This document shows, piece after piece, positions 8,375 to 17,751 of a stretch of DNA of 64,000 nucleotides (its first letter is position 1; every line of letters begins with the position of its first letter). This stretch comes from Bifidobacterium choloepi (lineage in GTDB: Bacteria > Actinomycetota > Actinomycetes > Actinomycetales > Bifidobacteriaceae), in NCBI RefSeq assembly GCF_010667615.1, contig NZ_VYSG01000002.1, positions 1-64,000 of the forward strand, given 5' to 3'. Made by a program: the position numbers and the translations under genes. The notes under the pieces are model-generated. The model was not told where the DNA came from and ran no database searches. It saw nothing but the letters and a program-made list of their open reading frames with translations.

Positions 8375-8403
8375 GGACGGCGACGATTCGCCCGTCGCCG
8401 TCC
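8375..8403. other. Hairpin upstream of the thi riboswitch
   Basis: Perfect 11-bp arms GGACGGCGACG (8375-8385) and CGTCGCCGTCC (8393-8403) with a 7-nt loop; the left arm and loop contain ACGATTC. It lies between the divergent thiM and glyS units. The rest of the 8404-8573 gap holds no gene, only the presumed glyS promoter; TAGTGT at 8518-8523 is a possible -10 box. Confidence 0.5.
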
Positions 8404-8573
8404 AGTACCCGGAACGGACATGCTTCCGTGCATGTCATCCCGTCCCTCTTCATGTCGTTACATAAGCCCGGGGTGGTGACGGCAGAAAAGGGCGCGGGAG
8501 AGTGTAGGCACGTTGCGGTAGTGTGGTGGACTGTCTAATTCAAACCCAAACCGTTCAATCCAGAAGGTGCATT

Positions 8574-10049
8574 GTGGCTGTTTCCAAACTTGATGAAGTC
8601 GTCTCCCTGGCGAAGCGCCGTGGCTTCGTGTTCCCCGCCGGCGAGATCTACGGCGGTACCCGCTCCGCATGGGACTACGGCCCGCTCGGCGTGGCGCTGA
8701 AGGACAACATCAAGCGCGAATGGTGGCGCTCGATGGTCGTCACCCGCGGCGACGTCGTCGGTGTCGACACGTCGATCATCCTGCCGAGCGCCGTCTGGGT
8801 TGCCTCCGGCCACGTCTCCGTCTTCAACGATCCGCTCGTCGAGTGCCTGAGCTGCCACAAGCGCAACCGCGCCGACAAGCTCGAGGAATCGTACGCCGAG
8901 AAGCATCACGACCAGCTGCCGGAGAACGGCCTCAAGGACATCGCGTGCCCGAACTGCGGCACCCGCGGCGAATGGACCGAGCCGCGCGACTTCAACATGA
9001 TGCTGCGCACGAACCTCGGCCCGGTCGAGGACGAGAACTCGCTGCACTACCTGCGTCCGGAGACGGCCCAGGGCATCTTCGTCGACTTCAAGAACGTCAT
9101 GACGTCCTCCCGCCAGAAGCCGCCGTTCGGCATCGCCAACACCGGCAAGAGCTTCCGCAACGAGATCACGCCGGGCAACTTCATTTTCCGCACCCGCGAA
9201 TTCGAGCAGATGGAGATGGAGTTCTTCGTCGCCCCGGGCGAGGACGAGGCCTGGCACCAGTACTGGCTGGACGCCCGCACGCAGTGGTACCTCGACCTCG
9301 GCATCAAGCCGGAGAACCTGCGCCACTACGAGCACCCGAAGGAGAAGCTGGCCCACTACTCGAAGCGCACCGTCGACATCGAGTACAAGTTCGGCTTCCA
9401 GGGCTCCGACTGGGGCGAGCTCGAGGGCGTCGCCAACCGCACCGACTTCGACCTGTCGGCCCACGCCAACCACTCCGGCGAGGACCTGTCCTACTTCAAC
9501 CAGGCCACCGGCGAGAAGTACATTCCGTACGTCATCGAGCCGGCCGCCGGCCTGTCCCGCTCGCTGATGGCGTTCCTCGTCGACGCCTACGACGTCGACG
9601 AGGCGCCGAACACGAAGGGCGGCGTCGACAAGCGCACCGTCCTGCGCCTCGATCCGCGCCTGGCCCCGGTCAAGGCCGCCGTGCTGCCGCTGTCCAAGAA
9701 GCCGCAGCTGCAGGAGATCGCGCAGAACCTCGCGGCCGACCTGCGACTCAACGACTGGATGATCGACTACGACGAGGCCGGCGCCATCGGCCGCCGCTAC
9801 CGCCGCGAGGACGAGATCGGCACGCCGCTGTGCATCACCGTCGACTTCGACACGATCGACGACCAGGCCGTCACGATCCGCGAACGCGACACGATGGCCC
9901 AGGAGCGCGTCTCGCTCGACAAGGTCGCCGACTACGTCCGCGCCCGCATCGAGGACAAGCGCACCCGCGTCCCGCAGAAGCCGGAATCCCTCGGCGGCGA
10001 GGCGTGGCCGGAATCCGTCAAGATCGCCGAAGCCGGCGGCCTGTACTGA
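8574..10049 (+). CDS. glyS: Glycyl-tRNA synthetase, single-chain class II
   Basis: 491 aa. It charges tRNA-Gly with glycine and is the eukaryote/actinobacteria-type homodimer rather than the alpha2beta2 form. It shows a zinc-binding Cys pattern (CLSCHK, CPNCGTR), class II motif 2 ([19 protein letters not shown]) and motif 3 ([12 protein letters not shown]), with an anticodon-binding domain at the C-terminus. GTG 8574 ([10 protein letters not shown]) is preceded by GAAGGTG at ideal spacing, so the extra 17 codons back to 8523 are rejected. Confidence 0.96.
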   Translation: MAVSKLDEVVSLAKRRGFVFPAGEIYGGTRSAWDYGPLGVALKDNIKREWWRSMVVTRGDVVGVDTSIILPSAVWVASGHVSVFNDPLVECLSCHKRNRADKLEESYAEKHHDQLPENGLKDIACPNCGTRGEWTEPRDFNMMLRTNLGPVEDENSLHYLRPETAQGIFVDFKNVMTSSRQKPPFGIANTGKSFRNEITPGNFIFRTREFEQMEMEFFVAPGEDEAWHQYWLDARTQWYLDLGIKPENLRHYEHPKEKLAHYSKRTVDIEYKFGFQGSDWGELEGVANRTDFDLSAHANHSGEDLSYFNQATGEKYIPYVIEPAAGLSRSLMAFLVDAYDVDEAPNTKGGVDKRTVLRLDPRLAPVKAAVLPLSKKPQLQEIAQNLAADLRLNDWMIDYDEAGAIGRRYRREDEIGTPLCITVDFDTIDDQAVTIRERDTMAQERVSLDKVADYVRARIEDKRTRVPQKPESLGGEAWPESVKIAEAGGLY

Positions 10050-10056
10050 CGTCAAA

Positions 10057-10265
10057 AGCTCCCTGGAAGGGAGCTGTCGAGCGGAGCGAGACTGAGGGTC
10101 GACCGCACGACGTCGCGAAGCGACGAGTGCGCGATGGAAGGCACCGTCACCACGAAACTCCAATTTCGCGGGAATCGTTCACTTCCAGCGCGCTCTCGCC
10201 GCCTTGCGGCGGCATCGGCGGTCGACCCTCAGGCCGCTTCGCGGCCAGCTCCCTTCCAGGGAGCT
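10057..10265. repeat. Inverted pair of palindromic repeat units between glyS and dus
   Basis: AGCTCCCTGGAAGGGAGCT (10057-10075) followed by a GAGCGGAGCGAGACTGAGGG core and GTCGAC, then about 110 bp including GAATCGT at 10172, then the mirrored GTCGACCCTCAGG and AGCTCCCTTCCAGGGAGCT (10247-10265). The layout is that of a small non-autonomous inverted-repeat element (MITE-like) of 209 bp. I see no protein in it. It is a miniature of the 35.3-36.5 kb cassette without the endonuclease gene. Confidence 0.8.
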
Positions 10266-10286
10266 TTTTCCAGGGAAAGGAATCCC

Positions 10287-11543
10287 ATGAGCCACAAGGG
10301 AGCCGAGACGGTACTCAACGAGCGGGAGGAGACGACGGTACTGGATCCGCGCACCGACGCGAAGCCGGCCGGCGACCCGACGAAGGCGCTCAAGCCGGTC
10401 ATGCTCGGCGACATCGAGGTGAAGACGCCGGTCGTCCTCTCGCCGATGGCCGGCGTGACGAACTGGCCGTTCCGCGTGCTGTGTGAGGAATACGGGCCGA
10501 ACGGCCTGTACGTCGCCGAGATGATCACGGCCCGCGCACTCGTGGCGAAGAACCCGAAGGCGCTGCGGCTGTGCAGGTTCGCGCCGACGGAGAAGATCCG
10601 CAGCCTGCAGCTGTACGGCGTCGATCCGGCGATCATGGAACAGGCCGCGCGAATCGTCGTCGACAACGACATGGCCGACCACGTCGACCTGAACTTCGGC
10701 TGCCCGGTGCCGAAGGTCACGCGGCGCGGCGGCGGCTCGGCACTGCCGTGGAAGACCGACCTGTTCGGAGAGGTCGTCGGCCGCGTCGTCGAGGTGTGCG
10801 GCGAAAAGGACATTCCGGTCACCGCGAAGATCCGCGTTGGCATCGACCACGATCACGAGACGTTTCACGAGGCCGGCCACATCGCGCAGGAAGAGGGGTG
10901 CGCCGCCGTCACGCTGCACGCCCGCACGACGGCCGAATACTACGGCGGCCATTCCGACTGGAGCCGGATCACCGAACTCGTTGACGAGCTCGACATCCCC
11001 GTTTTCGGCAACGGCGACATCTGGGGCGCCGATGACGCACAGGCGATGGTCGAGCAGACCGGTTGCGCCGGCGTCGCCATCGGTCGCGGCGCCCAGGGGC
11101 GGCCGTGGCTGTTCGGCGACCTGAAGAACCTGTTCGCCGGCAGCAGCGAACGATTCAACCCGACACTGGCCGAGGTCTGCACGACGATTCGCCGCCATGC
11201 CGAGCTGATGACCGAGTTCTACGACGGCGACGAGAACATGGCCGTGCGCGACATGCGCAAGCACGTCGCCTGCTACCTCAAGGGCTATCCGGTCGGCGGC
11301 AAGGTGCGCAAGGCGTTCATGGAATGCGACAGCCTCGCCGGGCTCGACGCCGTCATCGCGGCCACGCTTGACGAAGTCGGTCCGGAGACGACGCTGCCGG
11401 AGCGCGTCGTCGACAAGCCGCGCGGTCGCGTCCGCTTCGCCAAGAAGGTCCACCTGCCGTACGGCTGGCTGGATTCGCGGACGACCACGCACGCCGAGCG
11501 CGAGGCCCTCTTCGGCGACGATCCGATGGACGCGAGCTACTGA
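10287..11543 (+). CDS. dus: tRNA-dihydrouridine synthase
   Basis: 418 aa flavoenzyme reducing specific uridines of tRNA to dihydrouridine. DusB-like features: SPMAGVTNWPFR near the start of the barrel, a conserved Cys in NFGCPVPKVTRRGGGSAL, KIRVGID, LHARTTAEYYGG, and FGNGDI for FMN binding. ATG 10287 has AAAGGA upstream; the in-frame extension to 10134 would translate the palindromic repeat and is rejected. About 45 charged, disordered residues precede the barrel. Confidence 0.92.
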   Translation: MSHKGAETVLNEREETTVLDPRTDAKPAGDPTKALKPVMLGDIEVKTPVVLSPMAGVTNWPFRVLCEEYGPNGLYVAEMITARALVAKNPKALRLCRFAPTEKIRSLQLYGVDPAIMEQAARIVVDNDMADHVDLNFGCPVPKVTRRGGGSALPWKTDLFGEVVGRVVEVCGEKDIPVTAKIRVGIDHDHETFHEAGHIAQEEGCAAVTLHARTTAEYYGGHSDWSRITELVDELDIPVFGNGDIWGADDAQAMVEQTGCAGVAIGRGAQGRPWLFGDLKNLFAGSSERFNPTLAEVCTTIRRHAELMTEFYDGDENMAVRDMRKHVACYLKGYPVGGKVRKAFMECDSLAGLDAVIAATLDEVGPETTLPERVVDKPRGRVRFAKKVHLPYGWLDSRTTTHAEREALFGDDPMDASY

Positions 11544-11891
11544 CGGGTTACTGACGGGCTACCGATGGGTGGCCGGAGGGGGATGGGGTGCCCCCGTCCG
11601 CGAAAAAGAACCGGACACGGCGCCCGGACAGACCGGCCGCATCTGACTGGATGGCCGACGGACGCATGCGGCCGAAGGGTGTGGATCGGTTCGCCGACGG
11701 AAGAATCGTACAAATTTTTCAGCCGTTTCCATGCGAAACGCGAGCGGAATGAAATGGCCGGTTGGGCTGTTACTTTTTTCAATAATGACAGGAATATCGT
11801 AAACATCCCGATCAAATGTCGGTAAACACGGCGATTATCATACTGTTTACGATAGAGTGGAGTCTTGAACCGCGGAATGACAGGAGACTTA
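11544..11891 (+). promoter_or_regulatory. ftsZ upstream region with three GTAAAC-type boxes
   Basis: No gene is seen here. GTAAAC occurs at 11799 and 11822 and its complement GTTTAC at 11845, just ahead of a -10 box TAGAGT (11853-11858). With a start point near 11865 the leader is about 27 nt and carries AGGAG before ATG 11892. The boxes sit where a regulator would bind, but the factor is unknown. The first half of the gap (11544-11700) is GC-rich with no clear terminator. Confidence 0.45.
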
Positions 11892-13238
11892 ATGGTGGAC
11901 GCAATGGGCTCAATTGACAATTTCAACGAGCAGACGCGCATCAAGGTCGTCGGTGTTGGCGGCGCCGGCGGAAACGCGATCAACAGGATGATCGACGCAG
12001 GCCTGAGGAATGTCGATTTCGTGGCGATCAACACCGACGAGCGGGATTTGATGAGGAATCTCGCCGAATCGAAGCTGACGCTGTCGGATACGTCCAGCCG
12101 TGGCCTGGGCGCCGGCGCCGACCCGGAGAAGGGCGCGAAGGCCGCGCAGAACCACCAGACCGAGATCGAGGAAATGGTCAAGGGCGCCGACATGGTCTTC
12201 GTGACCTGCGGCGAGGGCGGCGGCACCGGTACCGGCGCCAGCCCGATCGTCGCGCGCGCCGCCCGCCAGCAGGGCGCGCTGACGATCGCCGTCGTCACCC
12301 GCCCGTTCAACTTCGAAGGTCCGGTCCGCGCTGCCTCCGCCGTCAAGGGCATCCAGGCGCTGCGCGAGGAAGTGGACGCGATCATTGTCATTCCGAACGA
12401 CCGCCTCCTCGAGCTCTCCGACCGCTCCATCGGCATCGTCGACGCGTTCAAGACCGCGGACACCGCGCTGCTCGCCGGCGTCCAGGGCATCACCGACCTG
12501 ATCACGTCGAACTCCTACATTCACGTCGACTTCATGGACGTCACGACGATCCTGCGCGAGTCCGGCACCGCGATGTTCGGCATCGGCGAGGGCCGGGGCG
12601 AACAGCGCGCGACCGACGCCGCCGAGATCGCCATCGGCTCGCCGCTGCTGGAAGCCTCGATCGAGGGCGCGTCCGGCGTGCTCGTCAACATCGCCGGCCC
12701 GTTCGACCTCGGCATGCAGGAAGCCGCCGACGCCGTCCAGCTCGTGCGAAACGCCGTCCATCCGGAAGCGCAGGTCATCTGGGGCCTCGCGCTCGACGAC
12801 GCCTACGGCGACCAGGTGCGCGTCACCGTCATCGCCGCCGGCTTCGACGACAACGTCGCGAAGGATTCGGCCAAGTCGTCGAACCAGACGCTCGATGCCG
12901 CCGCCACGCAGCACGCTCCGGCCGCCGATGCCGCCCAGCAGTCGCAGCAGGCCGACCGCCAGCAGGAGCAGCGCGCCGCCCAGCAGAGCATGGGCGAGCA
13001 GCAGGCCGCCGCGGCTCGCGCCGCCACCGGCCAGTTCCCGGTGACGCCGGCGCAGACCGGCCAGCAGCCGGCCGTCCAGCCGACGCAGCAGCCGGCCCAG
13101 CAGCAGGAGCCGCAGTACCAGCCGTACGTGCCGAACACGCCGGTCACCCCGGTCGCGCCGACCTATGATCCGCTGACCGGACAGCAGGGCTACCCGAACG
13201 ATCCGGGCGACCTGGACATTCCGGACTTCCTGCGCTGA
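11892..13238 (+). CDS. ftsZ: Cell division protein FtsZ
   Basis: 448 aa tubulin-like GTPase that polymerises into the Z-ring. GTP-binding motifs GVGGAGGNAINRM and GEGGGTGTGASP are intact, followed by the T7-loop region (NSYIHVDF). A Gln/Ala/Pro-rich linker of about 130 residues leads to the C-terminal anchor peptide DLDIPDFLR, which contacts SepF. ATG 11892 follows AGGAG; in-frame TTG 11865 lies at the predicted transcription start and is less likely. sepF comes 121 nt later after a GC-rich hairpin. ftsZ here is not next to ftsQ, which is about 48 kb away. Confidence 0.97.
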   Translation: MVDAMGSIDNFNEQTRIKVVGVGGAGGNAINRMIDAGLRNVDFVAINTDERDLMRNLAESKLTLSDTSSRGLGAGADPEKGAKAAQNHQTEIEEMVKGADMVFVTCGEGGGTGTGASPIVARAARQQGALTIAVVTRPFNFEGPVRAASAVKGIQALREEVDAIIVIPNDRLLELSDRSIGIVDAFKTADTALLAGVQGITDLITSNSYIHVDFMDVTTILRESGTAMFGIGEGRGEQRATDAAEIAIGSPLLEASIEGASGVLVNIAGPFDLGMQEAADAVQLVRNAVHPEAQVIWGLALDDAYGDQVRVTVIAAGFDDNVAKDSAKSSNQTLDAAATQHAPAADAAQQSQQADRQQEQRAAQQSMGEQQAAAARAATGQFPVTPAQTGQQPAVQPTQQPAQQQEPQYQPYVPNTPVTPVAPTYDPLTGQQGYPNDPGDLDIPDFLR

Positions 13239-13248
13239 GCAGGACCAC

Positions 13249-13289
13249 GGCGCCGGCCGGCTTTCGACGAAGGGGAGCCGGCCGGCGCC
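13249..13289 (+). terminator. GC-rich hairpin after ftsZ
   Basis: Perfect 14-bp arms GGCGCCGGCCGGCT (13249-13262) and AGCCGGCCGGCGCC (13276-13289), loop 13 nt, no T-tract. It probably causes partial termination or processing between ftsZ and sepF. Confidence 0.5.
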
Positions 13290-13359
13290 ACCGGTTACCG
13301 GGCCACCATCCACGGTGGGCCGGGACCACTGATAACTAGAGAGTAAGGAACACAGAACA

Positions 13360-13860
13360 ATGGCAGGGTTCATGAAGAACGCGATGTCCTATCTCGGGAT
13401 GTCGGACGTCGTCGACGATGACGACGAGTACATCGAGGAGGTGGACGAGACCGAGACCGGTTTCGACACCGACCATTCCGTCACGCCGATGCCGGCATCC
13501 GGCTCGCCGTCGCTGACCGCCGTCACCGGCTCGGCCGGCAGCTCGACGTCGTCGGCGAAGGCGACCAACCCGTTCCAGGGGCGCCTGTCGAGGATCACGA
13601 CGATCCATCCGCAGTCGTACGAGGACGCGCAGCTCGTCGGCCGCGCGCTGCGCGACGGCACGCCGGTCGTCCTGAACCTGACGGGCGTCGCCGAGCCGAT
13701 CGCGTACCGCATCGTCGACTTCTCGAGCGGCGTCGTCTTCGGCCTGTCCGGCTCGATCGAGCGGGTCACCCCGCGCGTCTTCCTGCTGAGCCCGGCCCAG
13801 GTGAACATCGTCACCGAGGAAACCGACGCCCGCAGCCAGCACGACCTCTTCGCCGACTGA
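13360..13860 (+). CDS. sepF: Cell division protein SepF
   Basis: 166 aa. SepF anchors FtsZ to the membrane in actinobacteria, which lack FtsA. It has an N-terminal amphipathic segment (MAGFMKNAMSYLGM), an acidic linker of about 60 residues, and the C-terminal SepF dimer domain (IHPQSYEDAQLVGRALRDGTP, FSSGVVFGLSGSIERVTPRVF). AAGGAA lies upstream of ATG 13360. It is directly downstream of ftsZ. Confidence 0.95.
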   Translation: MAGFMKNAMSYLGMSDVVDDDDEYIEEVDETETGFDTDHSVTPMPASGSPSLTAVTGSAGSSTSSAKATNPFQGRLSRITTIHPQSYEDAQLVGRALRDGTPVVLNLTGVAEPIAYRIVDFSSGVVFGLSGSIERVTPRVFLLSPAQVNIVTEETDARSQHDLFAD

Positions 13861-13904
13861 GTCGCCGTCTTTCACTGGAATTTGAACGATTTCCGCCGTC
13901 AACC

Positions 13905-13948
13905 GGACGGGCGGACGCATCCTGCCATGCGTCCGCCCGTCCTTTTGT
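13905..13948 (+). terminator. Rho-independent terminator after sepF
   Basis: 16-bp perfect stem, GGACGGGCGGACGCAT (13905-13920) with ATGCGTCCGCCCGTCC (13927-13942), a 6-nt loop, then TTTTGTTT. This is the clearest intrinsic terminator in the division region. Confidence 0.9.
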
Positions 13949-14014
13949 TTGCTTCTGCAAGGGCGGGAATAGTAGCACGCTGCGGCGGTTGGATCTCGCA
14001 GTATTACTGTAGGC

Positions 14015-14314
14015 TTGGAAAGCGTGGTTTTTGGTTTGGTCAGCATCCTCTTCGCGATCATCAACTGGTTGATCGAGGCGTACATCGCCGTCCTGTTCGT
14101 CCGCATGATCCTCGACTGGGTGCGCGTGCTCGCGCGTCGCTGGTATCCGCGTGGTGTCGTCGCCACGCTCGTGCGTGCCGTCTACGCGGTGACCGACCCG
14201 CCGCTGCGCTGGCTGCGGCGCTATATCAAGCCGCTGCCGATGGGGCCGGTCTATTTCGACGTGAGTTTCATCGTGCTGTGGTTCGGCCTCATGGTGCTGC
14301 GCTTCCTGATCTGA
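14015..14314 (+). CDS. yggT: YggT-family membrane protein
   Basis: About 99 aa, with two hydrophobic segments typical of YggT/YlmG proteins (FGLVSILFAIINWLIEAYIA and VSFIVLWFGLMVLRFLI) and the conserved VTDPPLRWLRR between them. YlmG relatives sit next to sepF and ftsZ and affect septum and membrane organisation; the precise role is not settled. A -10 box TAGGCT (14010-14015) ends 8 nt before GTG 14024, so a leaderless start at 14024 is at least as likely as TTG 14015. Confidence 0.85.
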   Translation: MESVVFGLVSILFAIINWLIEAYIAVLFVRMILDWVRVLARRWYPRGVVATLVRAVYAVTDPPLRWLRRYIKPLPMGPVYFDVSFIVLWFGLMVLRFLI

Positions 14315-14485
14315 CGGCACAATCGGCGGACGAATCGTTGCTCCCGATCCTCCCAATCGGCGGAAAAATCATGCCAATCGACGGGAAAAGGGATTCACGT
14401 CGCCCAGAGCCGGTAAGTTTCGTGATAGCATCAGAAACTAAGTCCAAAATAGCGAGGCATTGCCCCAAAGCGAGGTGTAAGATAT

Positions 14486-16009
14486 ATGGCTCTATTGACG
14501 CCTAAAGACATTAGGGAGCATACCTTCCAGACTGTTCGTTTCAAGGAAGGCTATGACGTCGACGAAGTCGATGATTTTCTCGATCAGGTCACCGAAACCG
14601 TTGAGGCTCTTGGCAAGACTGCTGTCGCCAATGGGGGACAGGCCACGCAGACGCTGAGCCCGGACGTGACGGCGCTCAACACGAAGATCTCCGAGCTGAC
14701 CGCGCAGGTGCAGTCGCTCCAGCAGGAAAATCAGAACCTCAAGGCCGTCGCCGCTTCCGCCAACGGACAGAACGACCAGGCCGCCCAGGCCATCCAGGCG
14801 GCCCAGACCCAGGCCGCCGCTGCACAGGCGCAGCTCAAGGAGGCCGAGGAAGGCAACAAGGCGCTGACCGCGCAGAACGAGCAGCTCAAGGCCCAGGTGG
14901 ACCGCCTGTCCGCCCAGGTCGACCAGCTCACCGCGCAGGCCGCCAGCGAGTCCAGCCAGCCGGACGTCGCCGCCCAGCTCGCCGCCGTCACGAAGCAGCG
15001 CGACGAGTTCCGCGCCGACAACGAGAACCTGCACCGCGAGCTCGACAGCGCCCGCCAGCAGGGCGTCGTCGCGCAGCAGCAGGCCGCCCAGATCAAGGAC
15101 CTCGCCAAGCAGCTCGAGGAATCCAAGCAGCGCGAGGAGCAGCTGCGCGACCAGGTCTCGAAGGTCGAGCCGAACACCGAGACCGGTTCGCTGCAGAAGA
15201 TCACCGGCGCCGCCGCGATGGCCAACACCGAGCCGGAGCGCGCGACCGCGATGCTGACGCTGGCCATGCAGCTGCACGACCAGTACGTCGACAAGGGCAA
15301 GGCGACCGCCAAGGAAATCCAGGAAGAGTCCCAGCGCAAGTACGAGGAACTCATCACCAAGGCGAACGACTACTCCAACCGCACCCGCTCCGAGGCCGAC
15401 GACTACGACAAGCGCACGCACGCCGACGCCGACCAGTACTCCGAGAAGACGCGCGAAGCCGCCGACTCCTACTCGAAGCAGACCCGCTCCGAGGCCGACG
15501 AATACGCCGCCCAGACCCGCGAGAATGCCGACACCTACATGCAGAACAAGCATGCGGAAGCCGACCAGTACGTGACCGACAAGACGGCGGAGGCCAACAA
15601 CTACGCGGCCGCCAAGACCGCCGAGGCCAACGACTACGCGGCGAACAAGGAGAACGAGGGCAACCAGTACGCCGAGCAGAAGAAGAGCGAGGCGGACAAG
15701 TACGTCGTCGAGAAGCACGACGAGGCCGAGTCCTACGAGAAGGACATCCAGCGCCGCGCCGACGACTACTCGAAGCGCACGCACGCCGACGCCGACGACT
15801 ACTCGAAGAAGACCCGCACCGCCGCCGACGACTACGCCCAGCAGGTGCGCGAGAACCTCGAGAACCAGTCGAAGGTCATCCAGGGCAACATCCAGGGCCT
15901 CAAGCAGTTCGAGACCGAGTACCGCGCCCGCCTGACCGAGTTCCTCGGCCAGCTGCAGGCCCAGGTCTCCGACACCAACAACTACAACTCGGTGGAGCAG
16001 AACAACTGA
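14486..16009 (+). CDS. divIVA: DivIVA/Wag31 polar growth and septum protein with long repeat coiled coil
   Basis: 507 aa coiled-coil scaffold. The N-terminal membrane-curvature domain is typical (LLTPKDIREHTF, FKEGYDVDEVDDFLD, residues 3-40). A Gln/Ala-rich coiled coil follows to about residue 230. Residues about 290-455 consist of some 14 degenerate 11-residue repeats of the form TRSEADxY / THADADxY. Relatives are commonly nearer 250-400 aa, so this is long. GAGGTG precedes ATG 14486. It lies between yggT and lspA, as in other actinobacteria, and should mark poles and septa and recruit wall synthesis. Confidence 0.92.
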   Translation: MALLTPKDIREHTFQTVRFKEGYDVDEVDDFLDQVTETVEALGKTAVANGGQATQTLSPDVTALNTKISELTAQVQSLQQENQNLKAVAASANGQNDQAAQAIQAAQTQAAAAQAQLKEAEEGNKALTAQNEQLKAQVDRLSAQVDQLTAQAASESSQPDVAAQLAAVTKQRDEFRADNENLHRELDSARQQGVVAQQQAAQIKDLAKQLEESKQREEQLRDQVSKVEPNTETGSLQKITGAAAMANTEPERATAMLTLAMQLHDQYVDKGKATAKEIQEESQRKYEELITKANDYSNRTRSEADDYDKRTHADADQYSEKTREAADSYSKQTRSEADEYAAQTRENADTYMQNKHAEADQYVTDKTAEANNYAAAKTAEANDYAANKENEGNQYAEQKKSEADKYVVEKHDEAESYEKDIQRRADDYSKRTHADADDYSKKTRTAADDYAQQVRENLENQSKVIQGNIQGLKQFETEYRARLTEFLGQLQAQVSDTNNYNSVEQNN

Positions 16010-16011
16010 GC

Positions 16012-16770
16012 ATGATGACCCGTTCATCCGGTCAAGGACGGCTGCGCGCACGCGTGGCCGTCTTTGCGTGTATTGCCGTGGTCGCGCTGATCGTCGACCA
16101 GCTCACCAAGTACTGGGCCGAGCGGACGCTGTCCGCCGGCCAGACCGTCGTCGTCATCCCGCGCATCCTTTCGCTCAAGCTCGTGCACAACCCCGGCGCC
16201 TCGCTGGGGATGGGCTCCGGCGCCACGTGGCTGATCTCGCTGATCGCCTGCGTCGCGTGCATCGTGCTCGTCTGGCTGACGGTGAAGACGATCTCGATGG
16301 CCTACACGGTGCTGTTCGCGCTGGCGTTCGCCGGCGCGTTCGGCAACCTGATCGACCGCATCGCCTACGCCGACGGCTTCATGAACGGCAAGGTCGTCGA
16401 CTTCCTCAACTACGGATGGTCGGTCGGCAACGTCGCCGACGTCTTCCTGACGGTCGCTGGCGTCGGCATCGTCATCTGCGTCATCGCCGGCGTGCCGTTC
16501 TCGCAGAAGGAACTCGAGCGCGAGGAGCGGAATTTCGAACAGTCCGACGGACTTGACTTCCATGACGACCCGTCGTTCGACGGCGCCGCAAGCCCCGACT
16601 TCGCCGGGGACGCCGAACGCGACGCCGAGCTCGCCGGGGAACTCGGCGAAAAGCGTCGTGCCGGCGGAAATTCGCATGATTCGCACGATTCGCACGATTC
16701 CCGCGACGCGAACGATTCGCGCGAATCGTCCCGTTCCGGCAACCAGTCCAGTTCCGGCCAGTCCAACTAG
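16012..16770 (+). CDS. lspA: Lipoprotein signal peptidase II
   Basis: 252 aa aspartyl protease that removes lipoprotein signal peptides in the membrane. It has four hydrophobic segments, the NPGASLGM motif, and the catalytic Asp boxes FGNLIDRIAYADG and SVGNVADVFL. It starts 2 nt after the divIVA stop. The core family ends near residue 165; the remaining 85 residues are a hydrophilic tail ending in repeated HDSHDS and ESSRSG, encoded by four clustered ACGATTC/GAATCGT motifs (16685-16729). Confidence 0.93.
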   Translation: MMTRSSGQGRLRARVAVFACIAVVALIVDQLTKYWAERTLSAGQTVVVIPRILSLKLVHNPGASLGMGSGATWLISLIACVACIVLVWLTVKTISMAYTVLFALAFAGAFGNLIDRIAYADGFMNGKVVDFLNYGWSVGNVADVFLTVAGVGIVICVIAGVPFSQKELEREERNFEQSDGLDFHDDPSFDGAASPDFAGDAERDAELAGELGEKRRAGGNSHDSHDSHDSRDANDSRESSRSGNQSSSGQSN

Positions 16771-16800
16771 CCCGGCCGACCCGCGAAAGGAGTCCCAGCC

Positions 16801-17730
16801 TTGTCCCATGTCGTACCCGCGCCCGACGCGCTCGTCGGAAAGCGCTTCGACGTCGCCGTCGCCAAGATGCTCGGGATCTCCCGCGCCAAGGCGGCCGACG
16901 TCATCGTCAGCGGACAGGCGCACGTCATCGGACGGTCGCTGGACAAGGCCGGGACGCTGATGCTCGGCGACTTCGTCGAGTTCGACCTCGTCGAGGAGCG
17001 CCGCGAGCCGGAACCGATCGCAACCGACATGGCCGTCGCCTACGAGGACGACGACGTCATCGTCGTCGACAAGCCGGTCGGCGTCGCCGCGCACGCGTCG
17101 GTCGGTTGGACCGGCCCGACCGTTCTCGGGTCGCTGCTCGACCGCGGCGTCCACATCACGTCGCTTGGCGCGGCCGGCCGCCAGGGCATTGTCTCGAGGC
17201 TCGACGTCGGCACGTCCGGCCTGATGCTCGTGTGCAAGTCCGACCTCGCCTACAAGGAGATGCGCCGCCAGTTCTCCGAGCACGAGGTCGTCAAGACCTA
17301 CCACGCGCTCGTGCAGGGCCGGCTCAACGAGGACAGGGCGACGATCGAGGCGCCGATCGGCCGCGCGAAGGTCTCCGACTTCCGCTTCTGCGTCACGCCG
17401 GCCGGCAAGGACGCCGTCACGCACTGGGACGTCCTCGAACGCTACGGTTCCGAGGCCACGCTCGCGAAGATCAACCTCGAGACCGGCCGCACGCACCAGA
17501 TCCGCGTCCACTTCTCGTCCATTGGGCATCCTTTGGTCGGCGACCCGATGTACGGCGCCAACCCGGTCCTCGCCGCCGAGCTCGACCTCGGCCGCCAGTG
17601 GCTGCACGCGATGCAGCTCGAATTCCGCCATCCCCGCACGCATGTCTGGACGACCGTCTCCTCGCGCTATCCGGCCGACCTCCAGCACGCCCTCGACACG
17701 ATCGCGGCCCGTCACGCCGACGACCGCTGA
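16801..17730 (+). CDS. rluD: Ribosomal large subunit pseudouridine synthase, RluA/RluD type
   Basis: 309 aa. It has an N-terminal S4-like RNA-binding domain (LGISRAKAADVIVSGQAHV) and the RluA-family catalytic domain with SRLDVGTSGLML (catalytic D135), TGRTHQIRVHF and HPLVGDPMYG. It probably modifies 23S rRNA uridines in the helix 69 region, by homology. The start is TTG 16801 behind AAAGGAG. lspA-rluD adjacency is usual in Gram-positive bacteria and suggests one transcript from divIVA onwards. Confidence 0.92.
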   Translation: MSHVVPAPDALVGKRFDVAVAKMLGISRAKAADVIVSGQAHVIGRSLDKAGTLMLGDFVEFDLVEERREPEPIATDMAVAYEDDDVIVVDKPVGVAAHASVGWTGPTVLGSLLDRGVHITSLGAAGRQGIVSRLDVGTSGLMLVCKSDLAYKEMRRQFSEHEVVKTYHALVQGRLNEDRATIEAPIGRAKVSDFRFCVTPAGKDAVTHWDVLERYGSEATLAKINLETGRTHQIRVHFSSIGHPLVGDPMYGANPVLAAELDLGRQWLHAMQLEFRHPRTHVWTTVSSRYPADLQHALDTIAARHADDR

Positions 17731-17751
17731 CCACCAGAAAGGACGACGCCG

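Noticed and set aside
10134..10286. N-terminal extension of the dihydrouridine synthase
   Set aside because: The extension reads through a palindromic repeat element; ATG 10287 has AAAGGA and begins the normal protein.
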